A stretch of 49,482 nucleotides of DNA from Entamoeba histolytica HM-1:IMSS (taxonomy: Eukaryota > Evosea > Mastigamoebida > Endamoebidae), in the NCBI RefSeq assembly GCF_000208925.1, contig NW_001914969.1:1-49482 (forward strand), read 5' to 3'. The translations under genes and the position numbers were made by a program. Below the pieces are notes generated by a model. That model was not told the DNA's origin, did not search any database, and worked only from the letters and a program-made list of their open reading frames with translations. This document shows positions 30,766 to 41,578 of the stretch, one piece after another. Positions within the stretch are counted from its first letter, which is position 1, and every line of letters starts with the position of its first letter.

Positions 30766-32385
30766 ATGCAGGAAGCTGAAGAAATTTTATTTGGATCGTT
30801 GCATAATTGTGGTGTTGTGATTCCAAAAGGAATTGATACACTAAAAGGAATAATTAGTGAGAGTGGAGTATTTTATAATTTAACAACACAAATACTTAAA
30901 ATAATTGACCAACAAAAATATGGAATATTCACTGACTCAATTCCTAAACAAACTTCAGAAAAAGTACGTGTTTGTGCAAAGCAAGCATCAATCATTAAAG
31001 AGATGGGGTTTAATGAACCAATTGGTTATCATCAAATATTATATCCAAAAACAACAGACGTTACAAATATTTTAAATTTTTTGATGAAGCATATTCCTGA
31101 TGACTTATCTACCAACAAATCAATCAGAAACTCCATTAGTAAAACTTTGTATGACATTGTCCATAACATGAATGATGAAAAAAAGAGAAGAATCCCTCCA
31201 CAAACACCAATAAGACAAAAAGATATTAACCAAAGAAAAAGAGTTAACTCAATCCTCCAAAAAATCTTACAAAAGAAAGTAGAAGAACAAAATGATGTGA
31301 TAGCAGAAATGAAAAGTAATGCAAAGACTCAAGTTAGAAAAGAAATTATTAAAAAAGAAGAGAATGAAGAAGAAGAAAAAAAAGAAGAAGATGTAATGGT
31401 TGCTGTTGAATTAAAAGAAAGTAAAAATGAAAAGAAAATTCGATTAGAAAGTGAATTAGATGAAATAGTTAAAGAAAGACAGCAGGTTGAAGATATATTA
31501 CAAAAAATCAAAACAAGAATTGAGAAAGTAGAGGATTATATCAATGAAGGTAAAAATGAATTAAAAGAAATGATAAAAGAAAAAGAAGAATTAATGAAAA
31601 AACAAAAGACACTTGAGAGACAAAAAATTATAAGAGAAAAAGTCAAAGACATTGATGCAAATGATAAGGATGAATATATAGAAAAATTAGAAGAACTTAA
31701 ACAAAGTGAAATGAATAAATTAGAAGGTCTTAAACAAAAATGGACTCTTTATGAAGATGAAATGAAGAAAGAAGTCCAAGAAAATGAAAAGAAAAATAAC
31801 GTAATTATTGAAGAAACAAAACAAAAAGCAAAAGAAGTTAAACAAATAAGACAAAAAGGAAAAGCCATCATTCTTGAAATCCAAAGTCTAGATGAAGACA
31901 TTAAAGAAAAAGAACAAGTAAATGCAAGACTCGATAAAAGAATGCAAAGACAAATATATATTGATAGAACTATTTCTATGACTAAATTCTTAAAGAAACA
32001 AGACAAAGACCTTGAAAAGATATTCAACGACACAAATATTATAAAATCTGATTTAACTCAATTGAAAATCAAAGTCTCTGAGAATTATATCAATCTTATT
32101 AGACTAATTAGAGAAAATACAAAATATAAAGAAGAAACAAAACATTCACTAATCACTCAAATAACTAAAATGAATGATTTGTTTAGTTCATTAGTTTCAT
32201 TAGAGACTCAACGAGGAGAACTCAACTCAACTACACTTCTCAGTCAAGAAAAATACGAAAAAACACAAAGTAGAGTTGAAGAATTAGGATATGTTGATGT
32301 TAAAAAAGACTTTGATGAACTACATAAATTAAATCTTGAAATGATAAATAAAATAAACGAATTCAATCAAAAACAAGAAGCTTAA
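30766..32385 (+). CDS. CCDC22: CCDC22 homologue (Commander/CCC complex)
   Basis: The N-terminus aligns by eye with human CCDC22: MQEAEEILFGSLHNCGVVIP parallels MEEADRILIHSLRQAGTAVP, and MGFNEPIGYHQILYP parallels the LGYPLELGYQNFLYP segment. Residues 1-115 would be the calponin-homology-like (NN-CH) domain; about 150-535 is Lys/Glu-rich coiled coil, with an acidic run near 200-215. CCDC22 pairs with CCDC93 and binds COMMD proteins to recycle endosomal cargo with Retriever and WASH. The 539-residue length is close to the human 627. No intron. The Sec8-like gene lies divergently, 169 bp away; the two may share a promoter region. Confidence 0.85.
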   Translation: MQEAEEILFGSLHNCGVVIPKGIDTLKGIISESGVFYNLTTQILKIIDQQKYGIFTDSIPKQTSEKVRVCAKQASIIKEMGFNEPIGYHQILYPKTTDVTNILNFLMKHIPDDLSTNKSIRNSISKTLYDIVHNMNDEKKRRIPPQTPIRQKDINQRKRVNSILQKILQKKVEEQNDVIAEMKSNAKTQVRKEIIKKEENEEEEKKEEDVMVAVELKESKNEKKIRLESELDEIVKERQQVEDILQKIKTRIEKVEDYINEGKNELKEMIKEKEELMKKQKTLERQKIIREKVKDIDANDKDEYIEKLEELKQSEMNKLEGLKQKWTLYEDEMKKEVQENEKKNNVIIEETKQKAKEVKQIRQKGKAIILEIQSLDEDIKEKEQVNARLDKRMQRQIYIDRTISMTKFLKKQDKDLEKIFNDTNIIKSDLTQLKIKVSENYINLIRLIRENTKYKEETKHSLITQITKMNDLFSSLVSLETQRGELNSTTLLSQEKYEKTQSRVEELGYVDVKKDFDELHKLNLEMINKINEFNQKQEA

Positions 32386-32619
32386 TTTAGAATAACTAAT
32401 ACAATAATGGTTTGTTCATTTTCTATAATATAAAAAAGAAAAGGGATTTATTTTTAAGTCATTTATAAATAAAAAAAATAAGAAAATTTTATTATGAATA
32501 AATTTTAAAGTTATACCTCAAATAATGTATAATCAATGTAATATTATCTGTATGTATCAAATTTTATTTTTTCAATGACAAAAAATAACAAGAATTAACT
32601 AATTAAAAACTTGTTTTAA

Positions 32620-34611
32620 TTAATATGATTTTAATTGTTCACAATTTGAGACAATAACCTTGCATTGAGTTAATTCAGAACGATTAATTTGTGATAAAGA
32701 ACTATTATCGTCAAGAGATAAAATTTGTAATTGTTTTGGTAGTTGTAGTTGTTTAATTTTTGAACAATTAATAAATTGAGCATCAACTAAACTAGTAAAT
32801 GGTCGTAAGTCTTGAATAGCTTCAATAGAATCAACATCAACAATATTTAAATGGACAATACTTGTTGATAATTTAAGAACACGTAATTCTGGTAACATTT
32901 CAACATCAAATCTTTTACATTTTGTCATTTGTGAAAGGTCTATTTCTTCTAAAACATCACAATCTTTATAACTAACTTGTTTAACAGAAGTAGGAAGAGT
33001 GACTTGTTTAATATGTTCACATCTATCGATGCTGAAATTTTCAATCAAAGTAGTAGTTAAGTCTAAATGAATTAATTTTTGAGATTGCATTAAAGTAAAT
33101 TCTTTAAGACTTAATGGTAATTGCATAGTTGTTCCAGCAAATTGACCTAATTCCAAATTAGTTAAATTAGTTAATGAAACTAAATTGAGAGAAGTAACTT
33201 GAGTACAATATGACATTTTTAATATTTGTAAATTCTTAGGGAAAATAGGATTTTTTAATGATTCACAATCGGCAAGAATAAGTTGAGTACAATTGTTCAA
33301 TGTTCCTATTTGTTGCATATCTGTTAAGAGTGGTGCTCTATTAAATCTTAAATCTTTAAGTGATTGTGGGAATATAACATTCTCAAAACTTGTTTCTATT
33401 GGTTCAAATGAAACAAATTCAAGTTGATTAAGACCATTTATTCCAATTTGTCCATTTACACTAACGTCTTTACCTATATGAGCAAAATTTTGTCTCCAAT
33501 ATAATACTTTAATTGTATTAGGAAGATTAACAATTCTCTTTTTTGATTTAAATTCTAAGTCATCTCCAACTTTTAATTCTGTTAAATGAGTAAATTGTGT
33601 TAAGTCATAATGTTCTTCAGTTTTTTGTTGAATTGTTTTTTCAGTAATTTCTAATGACCTAATACTTTTTAATTGTTGTGATTGATAAAATTGTCGAGGA
33701 ACTCTTCCTGTAATTTTTAATTTATCAATTTCAACATCAGGAACTTCTGATGCAGGAACAGCCCTTTCAAGACAAAGATATTGAATAGCACATTTATCAA
33801 CAAGTTGAGCAACACTTGCTGCTACATATTTATTAGCAGGAGTAACAAGATATTTTTGGAAAATTGAAGGATGAAGGTAAAGTTCTTCAGTAACAATCTT
33901 CTCACAAATTTGTTCAGAAAAAGGATTAAGAATATCATACTTAAGAATTATAACTACATTATCATTTACTTTATTAATTTTTTCTATATCATAAAGATAA
34001 TTACTTTTTTGAACAACAATTACTTTAACTTCAGCTTTTGGGTTATTATCTTTTAAAAGAGCAAGAATACTTGGTAAATATTTATCATCTAACATTACAT
34101 TATCTAATGTAATTTGTTCTAATGATTTAGAAAAGAATGGAATAAGATCATTTAATGGATATTTAAGTTCTTGATTAAATGAAAGTAGTGAATAATCAAT
34201 AGACAATTTCTTTATACTTAATCCATTAAAATATGATAAATCCATTTCTTCTAAACATCGAATAGTAAGATCAACACAATGTTTTAATAACATTCTACAT
34301 GTTGGATATTTCTTAATTAAAGAAAAATCTTCTTCTTCTGATACTTCAAGAATAGTTGCAATAGACATTCTATAATCATTTATGTATTTAACTAAATTTT
34401 TAAATTGTCCATTAAATACACTTGCACCTCCAAAAATTAATGGGGATGGATCATCAAGTTTTTGTAATTTATTTTTTGTACAAACAACTTGATTATACTT
34501 TTTATTAATTTGAGCAAACTTACCTACTTCTTTAGTTGAGTGAATTTGATTTAAAATAGAGTCAAGAAATTGTGGTGCAATTCTAACGTGGTTAGAAACG
34601 ATGGATGACAT
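32620..34611 (-). CDS. Leucine-rich-repeat-like protein
   Basis: The 663-residue protein has an N-terminal helical part (1-120, including FAQINKKYNQVVCTKN, seen at the start of many Entamoeba LRR proteins). After it come irregular leucine-rich repeats from about 130 to 650. Repeats of about 21-23 residues carry a pattern like LPxSLKxLxxxxCxxL; examples are FPQSLKDLRFNRAPLL, FPKNLQILKMSYCTQV and LPKQLQILSLDDNSSL. The pattern is closest to FNIP/BspA-like LRRs that are abundant in amoebae. No signal peptide or membrane span is present, so it is probably cytosolic and involved in protein binding. The partner is unknown. Confidence 0.85.
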   Translation of the reverse strand: MSSIVSNHVRIAPQFLDSILNQIHSTKEVGKFAQINKKYNQVVCTKNKLQKLDDPSPLIFGGASVFNGQFKNLVKYINDYRMSIATILEVSEEEDFSLIKKYPTCRMLLKHCVDLTIRCLEEMDLSYFNGLSIKKLSIDYSLLSFNQELKYPLNDLIPFFSKSLEQITLDNVMLDDKYLPSILALLKDNNPKAEVKVIVVQKSNYLYDIEKINKVNDNVVIILKYDILNPFSEQICEKIVTEELYLHPSIFQKYLVTPANKYVAASVAQLVDKCAIQYLCLERAVPASEVPDVEIDKLKITGRVPRQFYQSQQLKSIRSLEITEKTIQQKTEEHYDLTQFTHLTELKVGDDLEFKSKKRIVNLPNTIKVLYWRQNFAHIGKDVSVNGQIGINGLNQLEFVSFEPIETSFENVIFPQSLKDLRFNRAPLLTDMQQIGTLNNCTQLILADCESLKNPIFPKNLQILKMSYCTQVTSLNLVSLTNLTNLELGQFAGTTMQLPLSLKEFTLMQSQKLIHLDLTTTLIENFSIDRCEHIKQVTLPTSVKQVSYKDCDVLEEIDLSQMTKCKRFDVEMLPELRVLKLSTSIVHLNIVDVDSIEAIQDLRPFTSLVDAQFINCSKIKQLQLPKQLQILSLDDNSSLSQINRSELTQCKVIVSNCEQLKSY

Positions 34612-34742
34612 GAAAATGCATTGAAGGGTTTGTTTAAGGGTTTTTTATCTGATTGTTAATTTTTTCTTTTTTATAATTTTTTACTCTTTTCAAATAATTT
34701 GTTATTTAAAACGAAAAATGTTATACTAAGAATAATTTGTTA

Positions 34743-36938
34743 TTATTCATATCCTCCATCATCAGATTCTTCTTTTGGTGGTGGAAGAATAACTTCCTCT
34801 TGAAGTGAGTCATAAATTTCTGTGAGTGATTTAAAACAATCTCTAAATCGTGGACGTTTGTCTGGACTATTAAAACAACTTGTAATAACTTCCCAAACTT
34901 TATCCCCAACACTTCCATTTTCTTCAAGAATAGTTGGTTTTTCTAAACGAAGACCTTTAATGACTGCGTCAAGAGCGTCTTGGGCTTTAGAGATAGAAGA
35001 ATATGGAATAATTCCTTTTGTTAAAATTTCCCAGAAAACAACGCCATAAGACCATACGTCACTTTTTGTATTAAATTGAAGATATGATGGAGAATTAGGA
35101 TCACCAGCTTCTGGAGCTGTCCAACGTTTAGGAAATATTTTTGATTGAGTTGTATAATTACCATCAGCCGTTTGACGTGATAGTCCTAAATCAGCAATTT
35201 TAGTGATATAACCTCCTTTATCATCATGAATATATAATAAATTTCTTAATGCAAGGTCTCTATGAACAATTCTTAATGACTCTAAATAAGCCATTCCAGA
35301 CGCGCAATCAATAGCCATTTTAATTTGTTTTTTAAATGTTATATTTGCACGTTCATTTTTTGGATTTTCACGACTCATTAATTTATCTAATGAACCTTCA
35401 GCTAAATCAAGAATCATGAAAATTGTATCTTTCTCTTTATATAAACCATACATAGTTATTAAATTTGGGTGTTTCATTAATTGTGTAATAGTTGCTTCCT
35501 TTTCTAATTCAATTAATTTTTCTGGTTTATCTAATGCTCCATTAACTGCTTTCATTGCAACAGGAGTAGTTCCAAGCCACATTCCTTTACAAACAACTCC
35601 AAATGCTCCATTTCCTAATTTTTCACCTACTTCACATTCTGTAAGATATTCATATTTTCCATGTAATTTAGAAGAAGATAATCCATCTTCTTTAGCAATA
35701 GCTGTTGATAATTGTATAGCATATCCTTTCTTAATACCAGCTTTAATTAATAAAGCCGTAGAACTAGAATGAAGAGTATTATAATCATTAATTTTTGCTT
35801 CAAGAAGTTTTTCTATTAAATGAGTTAAATTATTTTTCTTTAAAAAGTAATATAATTCTTCGTTAACAATTATTTTTTGTTGTGGAATACTTAATTTTTC
35901 TTCTTCAACAACCTTTTTAAGGTCTTCCCATTTCATATTTTTATTTTCAATACTACAAACAATCATTGGTTTTGTACTTTTTTCTCCTCCAATAATAATA
36001 AAAAATGACCCTCCATTTCTAAATGAAAATGGTATTAATGTATTTCCCCATGTTTTTTGTTCCATAAGACTATTTTTTATATTTCCTTTTATCATTTTTT
36101 CACTTCCCATCCCATGAACATCATAATAATAAATATCATCCATAGGTTCTTCTCCTTTATTTCCATAAACAGAAATTGCTATATCTTCATTTTTGAAATA
36201 CCCAAAACGTAATTCATTCTTTGGACAATCAAAATTACTACATTCAAACCATCTTTGTGTATCAATATTAAATCTACTAATTTTAACAGACTCTCCTTTA
36301 GTAGTATATCCACCAATAACATACATATTCCCACCACTTGTAATAAAACATCCATGTTTTTCTCTATATAAGTCTTCATCTTTACCTCCAAGAATAAAAG
36401 AAGAAGAACTGTCAATATCAAATTTAATAAAATCTTTTGAAAATACTTCAACATCATTACTTTTCTTTGAGTTTGTTCTTCCACCATAAATGTATAATGC
36501 CCCTTTATATAACACAGTAGAATGAAAGTATTTTCCAGGAACTTCACCAAGTACTATTTTAAGTTTTTCAATTGAATAATTTTCTGTATCAATAACATCA
36601 ATTCCTTTCATAATTTCTTCATATTGTAACCCACCAACTAAATAAATTTTTTTTTTGTAATAAGTGGCTGTATGATATGCTCGTTCAAATTGTATATCTA
36701 ACTTTACTTTTTTCCATTTTAATGATTCGAAATCAAAAATATACAAACAACTATTATACTTCTTTTCTGAATCTATCCATCCTCCATAAACATACATTTT
36801 ACAATCTCCATAACATGTACTGTGTCCATATATTCCAATAGGTGGTGAATTATTATCATTTGGTGCTTCAATAACAGTTTTGATTTCAGGCATTTCACAA
36901 AGAGTAATATATTGATATTTTGAGTTCAGTTTACTCAT
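34743..36938 (-). CDS. Kelch-repeat / SAM-like / tyrosine-kinase-like protein kinase
   Basis: The 731-residue protein begins at ATG 36938. Residues about 35-330 contain kelch-type blades (MYVYGGWIDSEKKYNSCLYIF, with similar IYLVGG, LYIYGG and MYVIGG strands). About 358-415 is a SAM-like helical domain. About 430-710 is a kinase domain with the glycine loop GNGAFGVV, VAMK (Lys463), catalytic HRDLALRN, ADLGLS in place of DFG and RWTAPEA. HRDLALRN and WTAPEA are tyrosine-kinase-like signatures, so tyrosine or dual specificity is plausible. The C-terminus is acidic (ESDDGGYE). No transmembrane segment is seen. It lies head-to-head with a paralog at 37175, and the 236-bp gap must serve both. Confidence 0.92.
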   Translation of the reverse strand: MSKLNSKYQYITLCEMPEIKTVIEAPNDNNSPPIGIYGHSTCYGDCKMYVYGGWIDSEKKYNSCLYIFDFESLKWKKVKLDIQFERAYHTATYYKKKIYLVGGLQYEEIMKGIDVIDTENYSIEKLKIVLGEVPGKYFHSTVLYKGALYIYGGRTNSKKSNDVEVFSKDFIKFDIDSSSSFILGGKDEDLYREKHGCFITSGGNMYVIGGYTTKGESVKISRFNIDTQRWFECSNFDCPKNELRFGYFKNEDIAISVYGNKGEEPMDDIYYYDVHGMGSEKMIKGNIKNSLMEQKTWGNTLIPFSFRNGGSFFIIIGGEKSTKPMIVCSIENKNMKWEDLKKVVEEEKLSIPQQKIIVNEELYYFLKKNNLTHLIEKLLEAKINDYNTLHSSSTALLIKAGIKKGYAIQLSTAIAKEDGLSSSKLHGKYEYLTECEVGEKLGNGAFGVVCKGMWLGTTPVAMKAVNGALDKPEKLIELEKEATITQLMKHPNLITMYGLYKEKDTIFMILDLAEGSLDKLMSRENPKNERANITFKKQIKMAIDCASGMAYLESLRIVHRDLALRNLLYIHDDKGGYITKIADLGLSRQTADGNYTTQSKIFPKRWTAPEAGDPNSPSYLQFNTKSDVWSYGVVFWEILTKGIIPYSSISKAQDALDAVIKGLRLEKPTILEENGSVGDKVWEVITSCFNSPDKRPRFRDCFKSLTEIYDSLQEEVILPPPKEESDDGGYE

Positions 36939-37174
36939 CACAACATATCACATATCATATTTTCCTAATTTCCCGATTTCGCTGATTATTTTGATGAAAC
37001 TTCATTTCTAAAACAATTTTTTTATTATTGTGTTATTTCTTTTTTGTTTTATAACAATGAGTTATTTTTGTTGAAAAAGAAGGAATTTAAAGTGTTTTCT
37101 TCAGTAAAAACAACAAAAAGTTAGTACCAATATAAAGTCATCTTAAAAAAGTGAAATTATTATACAAAGTGAAG

Positions 37175-39492
37175 ATGTCTGAAGTTACAATTAAAAAAAT
37201 AGTTGAAATACCAAATGAAGGAAATAACGAACATCCTGACTTTAAAACCATTTCACCTAAACTATGTTCTGGAAATGGATATATCTATCTTCAAGGAGGA
37301 TCATTAAGAAAAATACAAACAGGTCAATTTATTGAAAATTTATGGCAATTTGATATTTCAAATTTAGTTTGGAGAAAACTTGGTGATTTAGAGAATTTTA
37401 AATTAGGAAGAGAATATCATACAATTACTTTTGATAATGAAATAATTTATGTTATTGGAGGAACTAATAAAAATAATCCAGATGGTATTTCAGGTATTGA
37501 TAAGATTAATGTAAATACATTCGAAGTAACTCATTTTGATTCTCCTTCTTTATCTAAAAGAAGTTTTCATACATCAGTTATTAAAAATAGTAAAATTTAT
37601 ATTATTGGAGGATTAGTTCCAATTGAAGGAAAAACAAAAGGAGTTCCATGTGATTCTTTTATAATGTTTGATAATACTTAATTTAATTTAATAATAAAAA
37701 TTAATAACATAGTTATGACACTAAGACTGATGATGTTAAAATACAAAAATTACCATTTGGAAGTATTGCACAACATACTTCTTTTATTGATGACAATGGA
37801 CTTATTTACATTATTGGTGGTAAAGGAGATAATAATGTTAGTAATAAGAATATTTATATTTATGATATTTATAAGTCAAAATGGGATACTATTCCTTCTC
37901 CAATTAATCTCGATTTACTTAACCTTCAATCTGTTTTTGTTGAAAGTAAAAAGGTTGCAGTTCTTGTTGGTGGTAGATTAGGTGCATATAAAAGAAACTC
38001 ATCAATATACATTCTTGATACTAAAACTAAATCATTATATAAAAAAGATAATGGAATAGAATTTATTGCTCCAGATTGTGGTATTTGTTTACTTAAAGAT
38101 TCTATCTTTGCTTTTGGATCATTTGATAAAAATATTTCAGTATTAAGCTTTGATGAACTCTTTTCAATTAACTCATTAGTAAGTAGTTCAACTCGTGTTA
38201 TTGTAAATGGAGTTTCGTGTGTATCGGTTGAAGTAGGAGAAAAACCTAAATTAGATGAAAAGGTACAAAAAACACTTGAAATTTCAAAATGTGATTATGA
38301 TGAAATCTCAAAGATTCTTTTAGAAAATGGGTTTAATACAGATGACACATTTTGTTTACTTGACCAACCAATTTGTGAAGAATTAAAAATTGATCCAGTT
38401 GTTAGTGCTGAATTAATTTCTAAAAGGTCTGATATATATGATGAAAATAATAAATTCGGAGAAGATGCTCTTAAAAATTTTAATTATCTTACAGAATGTG
38501 AAGTAGGTGAAAAATTAGGAAATGGAGCATTTGGAGTTGTTTGTAAAGGAATGTGGCTTGGAACTACTCCTGTTGCAATGAAAGCTATAGACGGAGCATT
38601 AGATAAACCAGAAAAATTACAAGAAATAATTAAAGAAGCATATGTTACACAATTAATGAAACACCCTAATGTAATAACTATGTATGGTTTATATAAAAAT
38701 GAAGAAAGTTTATTTATGGTCATTGATTTAGCTGAAGGTTGTTTATTAGACTATGTCCAAAATAAAGGTGGAAAATATCCTGAATCTAAAACAATGACAT
38801 TTAAAGATTATGTAAGATGTGCTATGGATGTTGCTTCTGGAATGGCTTATCTCGAATCACAAAAAATTGTTCATAGAGACCTTGCATTAAGAAATGTTCT
38901 TTATATTCATGACAAATTAGGAATTCGTGGTAAAGTAGCAGATTTAGGACTATCCCGTAAATCTGAAACTGGAGAATATGCAGCTAAATCTACAGCTAAA
39001 ACAATGCCAATTAGATGGACTGCACCAGAAGCAGCTGCAAGAGGAATTTTTACAATAAAAAATGATGTTTGGGCATATGGAATTACTTTATGGGAATTGT
39101 TTACAAAAGGAAAACTTCCATACTCTGCTTTAAAAAAAGAAGATGTTATACCTTCTGTTAATGCTGGTCTTCGTTTAGAAAAACCTGATTATCTTAAACA
39201 TCCAATTCAAACTATAAATAGAGGTACATGCAAAGAAGAAATATCTGAAGATGATGGATATGGAGAAACACAAGAAGAAGTATCAAAACCAACAGAAATA
39301 GAAGAAAATGATGATGAGCTTGGAAATGATATTTGGGAAATGATATGTCGATGTTGGGATATTGAACCACAAAAAAGACCAACATTTAAAGAGATATATA
39401 AAATATTAGAAAAAGTAATAGAAAAAATTCCAAATGAAAAAGTAGAAGAAGAAGTTAAAGAAGAAAGTGAAGAGGATGATGGTTATGAATAA
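37175..39492 (+). CDS. Kelch-repeat / tyrosine-kinase-like kinase, two exons
   Basis: Exon 1 (37175-37665) and exon 2 (37713-39492) are joined across a 47-bp intron (GTTTGATAAT...ACATAG), the only variant 5' splice site in this window. The ATG at 37175 is chosen because the frame upstream has only a GTG. The 756-residue product has kelch strands (YVIGGTNK, YIIGGLVP, YIIGGKGD, VLVGGRLG) up to about residue 330. A helical SAM-like linker (DEISKILLENGFNTDD) precedes a kinase domain with GNGAFGVV, HRDLALRN, ADLGLS and RWTAPEA. An acidic loop (EEISEDDGYGETQEE) interrupts the C-lobe, and the C-terminus (EEDDGYE) copies that of its neighbour. Catalytic residues are intact. It is a divergent inverted duplicate of the kinase at 34743. 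Confidence 0.92.
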
Positions 39493-39658
39493 AATTAATT
39501 TATTTCATTGAAACGATTTAACTTTATAAAAAAAATTAAGATTTTTGTTGAGATTAAAGGACAATTAGAACAACAATAATACTTTCAAAGATTCAAAAAT
39601 GTGACTATAGGGTTTCTTTTCATTTTTCTATCTTAGAGTTAATCAAACACAAAATCAC

Positions 39659-41206
39659 ATGGAAGACAATAACCAATCTCCTTCAACAAATGAACAAATA
39701 TCTTGTTGTCAAGAAAGAGTAGAAGAGGTAAAAGAAAAAAGAAAACAACAACCAAACCCATTATCAAAGAAATCAATGAAAAAAAGAAAGAAAATACTTA
39801 AAGAACAAAATGAGGGAATTTGTCTAAATTTTATGAAAACTGGTAAATGTGAAAGAGAGAATTGTAAATATTCACATGACCTTAAAGAATATTTATCTAA
39901 ACGAACTGACTTATTAGAAGGAATTTGCCCATTATTTAAAGAATATGGATTTTGTCCAAACGGATATACTTGTGAATGGTATAAGTCTCATATCAATGAA
40001 CAAGGAGAGTTAATAACAAACAACGAGCTAATGAAATTACATCCTTTTAAAGAACCATTAAATACTCAAAAACCAGAAACACTTCATGTATTAAGAACTA
40101 ATAAATTTGATTTTAAAATACCTGAAGAATTTCCTGTTCCAGAAAAGAAAATACTTGACTTAAAAGGAAAGTTAATTCTTCCATCATTATGTACTTTTGG
40201 TAATTTACCATTTAGAAAAGTCGTTAAAAGATTTGGATGTGATGTTACTATGACAGAAATGATTATGGCTGAGTCATTAGTTGAAGGTAAAACAAGTGAA
40301 TGGGCTTTAGTTAAAAGAGACTCATCAGAAGATATATTTGGAATTCAGTTATGTGTTGGTAATTCAATGTTAGCAGCAAAAGCATGTCAAGTCTTAAATT
40401 CTGTTGATTGTGATTTTTATGAATTAAATTGTGCTTGTCCAATTGATTATGTATATAAAAAAGGAATGGGTGCTCAATTAATTGAACGACCAAAAAGAAT
40501 TGAGTCATTACTTCATGCTATGAGAAGTGTTACTGAAAGACCAGTAGCAATTAAAGTTAGAACTGGAAAAAGTAGTAATACAATTCAAGACGTTTTATTA
40601 CCAAATTGTGCAGATTATGGAGCGGCAATGGTAAGTATTCATGGAAGAACTAGAGACCAACGTTATACTAAATCAGCAGATTGGGACTTTATTAAACAAG
40701 CTACAACAATTACTCAGTGTCCAGTTATAGGAGTTGGAGATATTTATGGATATAAAGATTATCAAAAAGCATTAGACTGTGGTGTTGCTACTGTAGCTAT
40801 TGGAAGAGGGGCATTAATTAAACCATGGATTTATACAGAGATTAAAGAAAAAAGAGATTGGGATATATCATCATCAGAACGTCTTGATATTTTAAGACAA
40901 TATGCATTAGATGGACTTTCTCATTGGGGAAGTGATGCACAAGGAATTAGTAAAACAAGAGAATTTATGTGTCATCATCTAACATTTATGACAAGATATG
41001 TACCAGTTCATTGTGTAATAGAAACTAATCAAGAGATTTCAATTAAAGTTAGAAATGATAGAGTAATGTGTTATCGGGATGATATGGAAAAATTATTAAC
41101 ATCAGATAGATTAGAAGATTATATTAAAATTACAGAGATGTTTCTTGGACCAGCTCCAAAAGACTTTGTGTATGTTCCAAAGCATCAATCATATGTGAAA
41201 ATGTGA
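39659..41206 (+). CDS. DUS3: tRNA-dihydrouridine synthase 3 with two CCCH zinc fingers
   Basis: The 515-residue enzyme has a Lys-rich start and two CCCH fingers (C55, C64, C69, H73 and C90, C99, C105, H111). It then has the FMN-binding TIM barrel of dihydrouridine synthases: LPSLCTFGNLPFR, MTEMIMAESLVEG, the catalytic Cys260 in NCACPIDYVYKKGMG, AIKVRTG, SIHGRTRDQRYTKSADW and PVIGVGDIY. Two CCCH fingers ahead of a DUS barrel is the Dus3/DUS3L signature; this enzyme reduces U47 in the tRNA variable loop. Residue N257-C-A-C-P shows the usual Gly before the catalytic Cys replaced by Ala. No intron. Confidence 0.95.
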   Translation: MEDNNQSPSTNEQISCCQERVEEVKEKRKQQPNPLSKKSMKKRKKILKEQNEGICLNFMKTGKCERENCKYSHDLKEYLSKRTDLLEGICPLFKEYGFCPNGYTCEWYKSHINEQGELITNNELMKLHPFKEPLNTQKPETLHVLRTNKFDFKIPEEFPVPEKKILDLKGKLILPSLCTFGNLPFRKVVKRFGCDVTMTEMIMAESLVEGKTSEWALVKRDSSEDIFGIQLCVGNSMLAAKACQVLNSVDCDFYELNCACPIDYVYKKGMGAQLIERPKRIESLLHAMRSVTERPVAIKVRTGKSSNTIQDVLLPNCADYGAAMVSIHGRTRDQRYTKSADWDFIKQATTITQCPVIGVGDIYGYKDYQKALDCGVATVAIGRGALIKPWIYTEIKEKRDWDISSSERLDILRQYALDGLSHWGSDAQGISKTREFMCHHLTFMTRYVPVHCVIETNQEISIKVRNDRVMCYRDDMEKLLTSDRLEDYIKITEMFLGPAPKDFVYVPKHQSYVKM

Positions 41207-41578
41207 AACGCTTATCATATAATTAATTTTTAATAGAATCTTTTCTAAAATTAAATATGTTTTATTCAAATGATATAAATAATTTTTAGTAATAATTCTA
41301 AATTTAAAAAAACCATAAAATAAAAACCCTAGTTCTTTAAAAATATAGTTTCAATACTACAAAGAAAAGACATAAAAAAGAAAACAAATAGTAAAAAATT
41401 AAAAAAAAAATGAGTTAGTTGTTTATTAAGAAAAAAAATTAAAATCAAAAAGATAAAAAAAAATAAAATAGAAAAAAAAAAGAAATTGAAGCTAAAAAAC
41501 CCCAAAAAAAGAGGAATAGAATAACAAGGTTTGAATTAGTAAGAAATTAAAAAAAAAAGAACTGGAAAAAGTAAAAAT
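41207..41578. other. Poly(A)-rich leader and intergenic region before G-alpha
   Basis: About 370 bp, nearly 85 percent A+T. The last 180 bp is dominated by A-runs on the plus strand (AAAAAAAAA tracts) right up to the G-alpha ATG. ACCCTAGTTCTTTAAAAATA near 41323 may belong to the promoter. I see no gene. Confidence 0.5.

Noticed and set aside
35580..35610. GTTTGT on the minus strand inside the kelch kinase as a possible intron donor
   Set aside because: It encodes the conserved kinase segment GVVCKG, present also in the paralog, so it is exonic.
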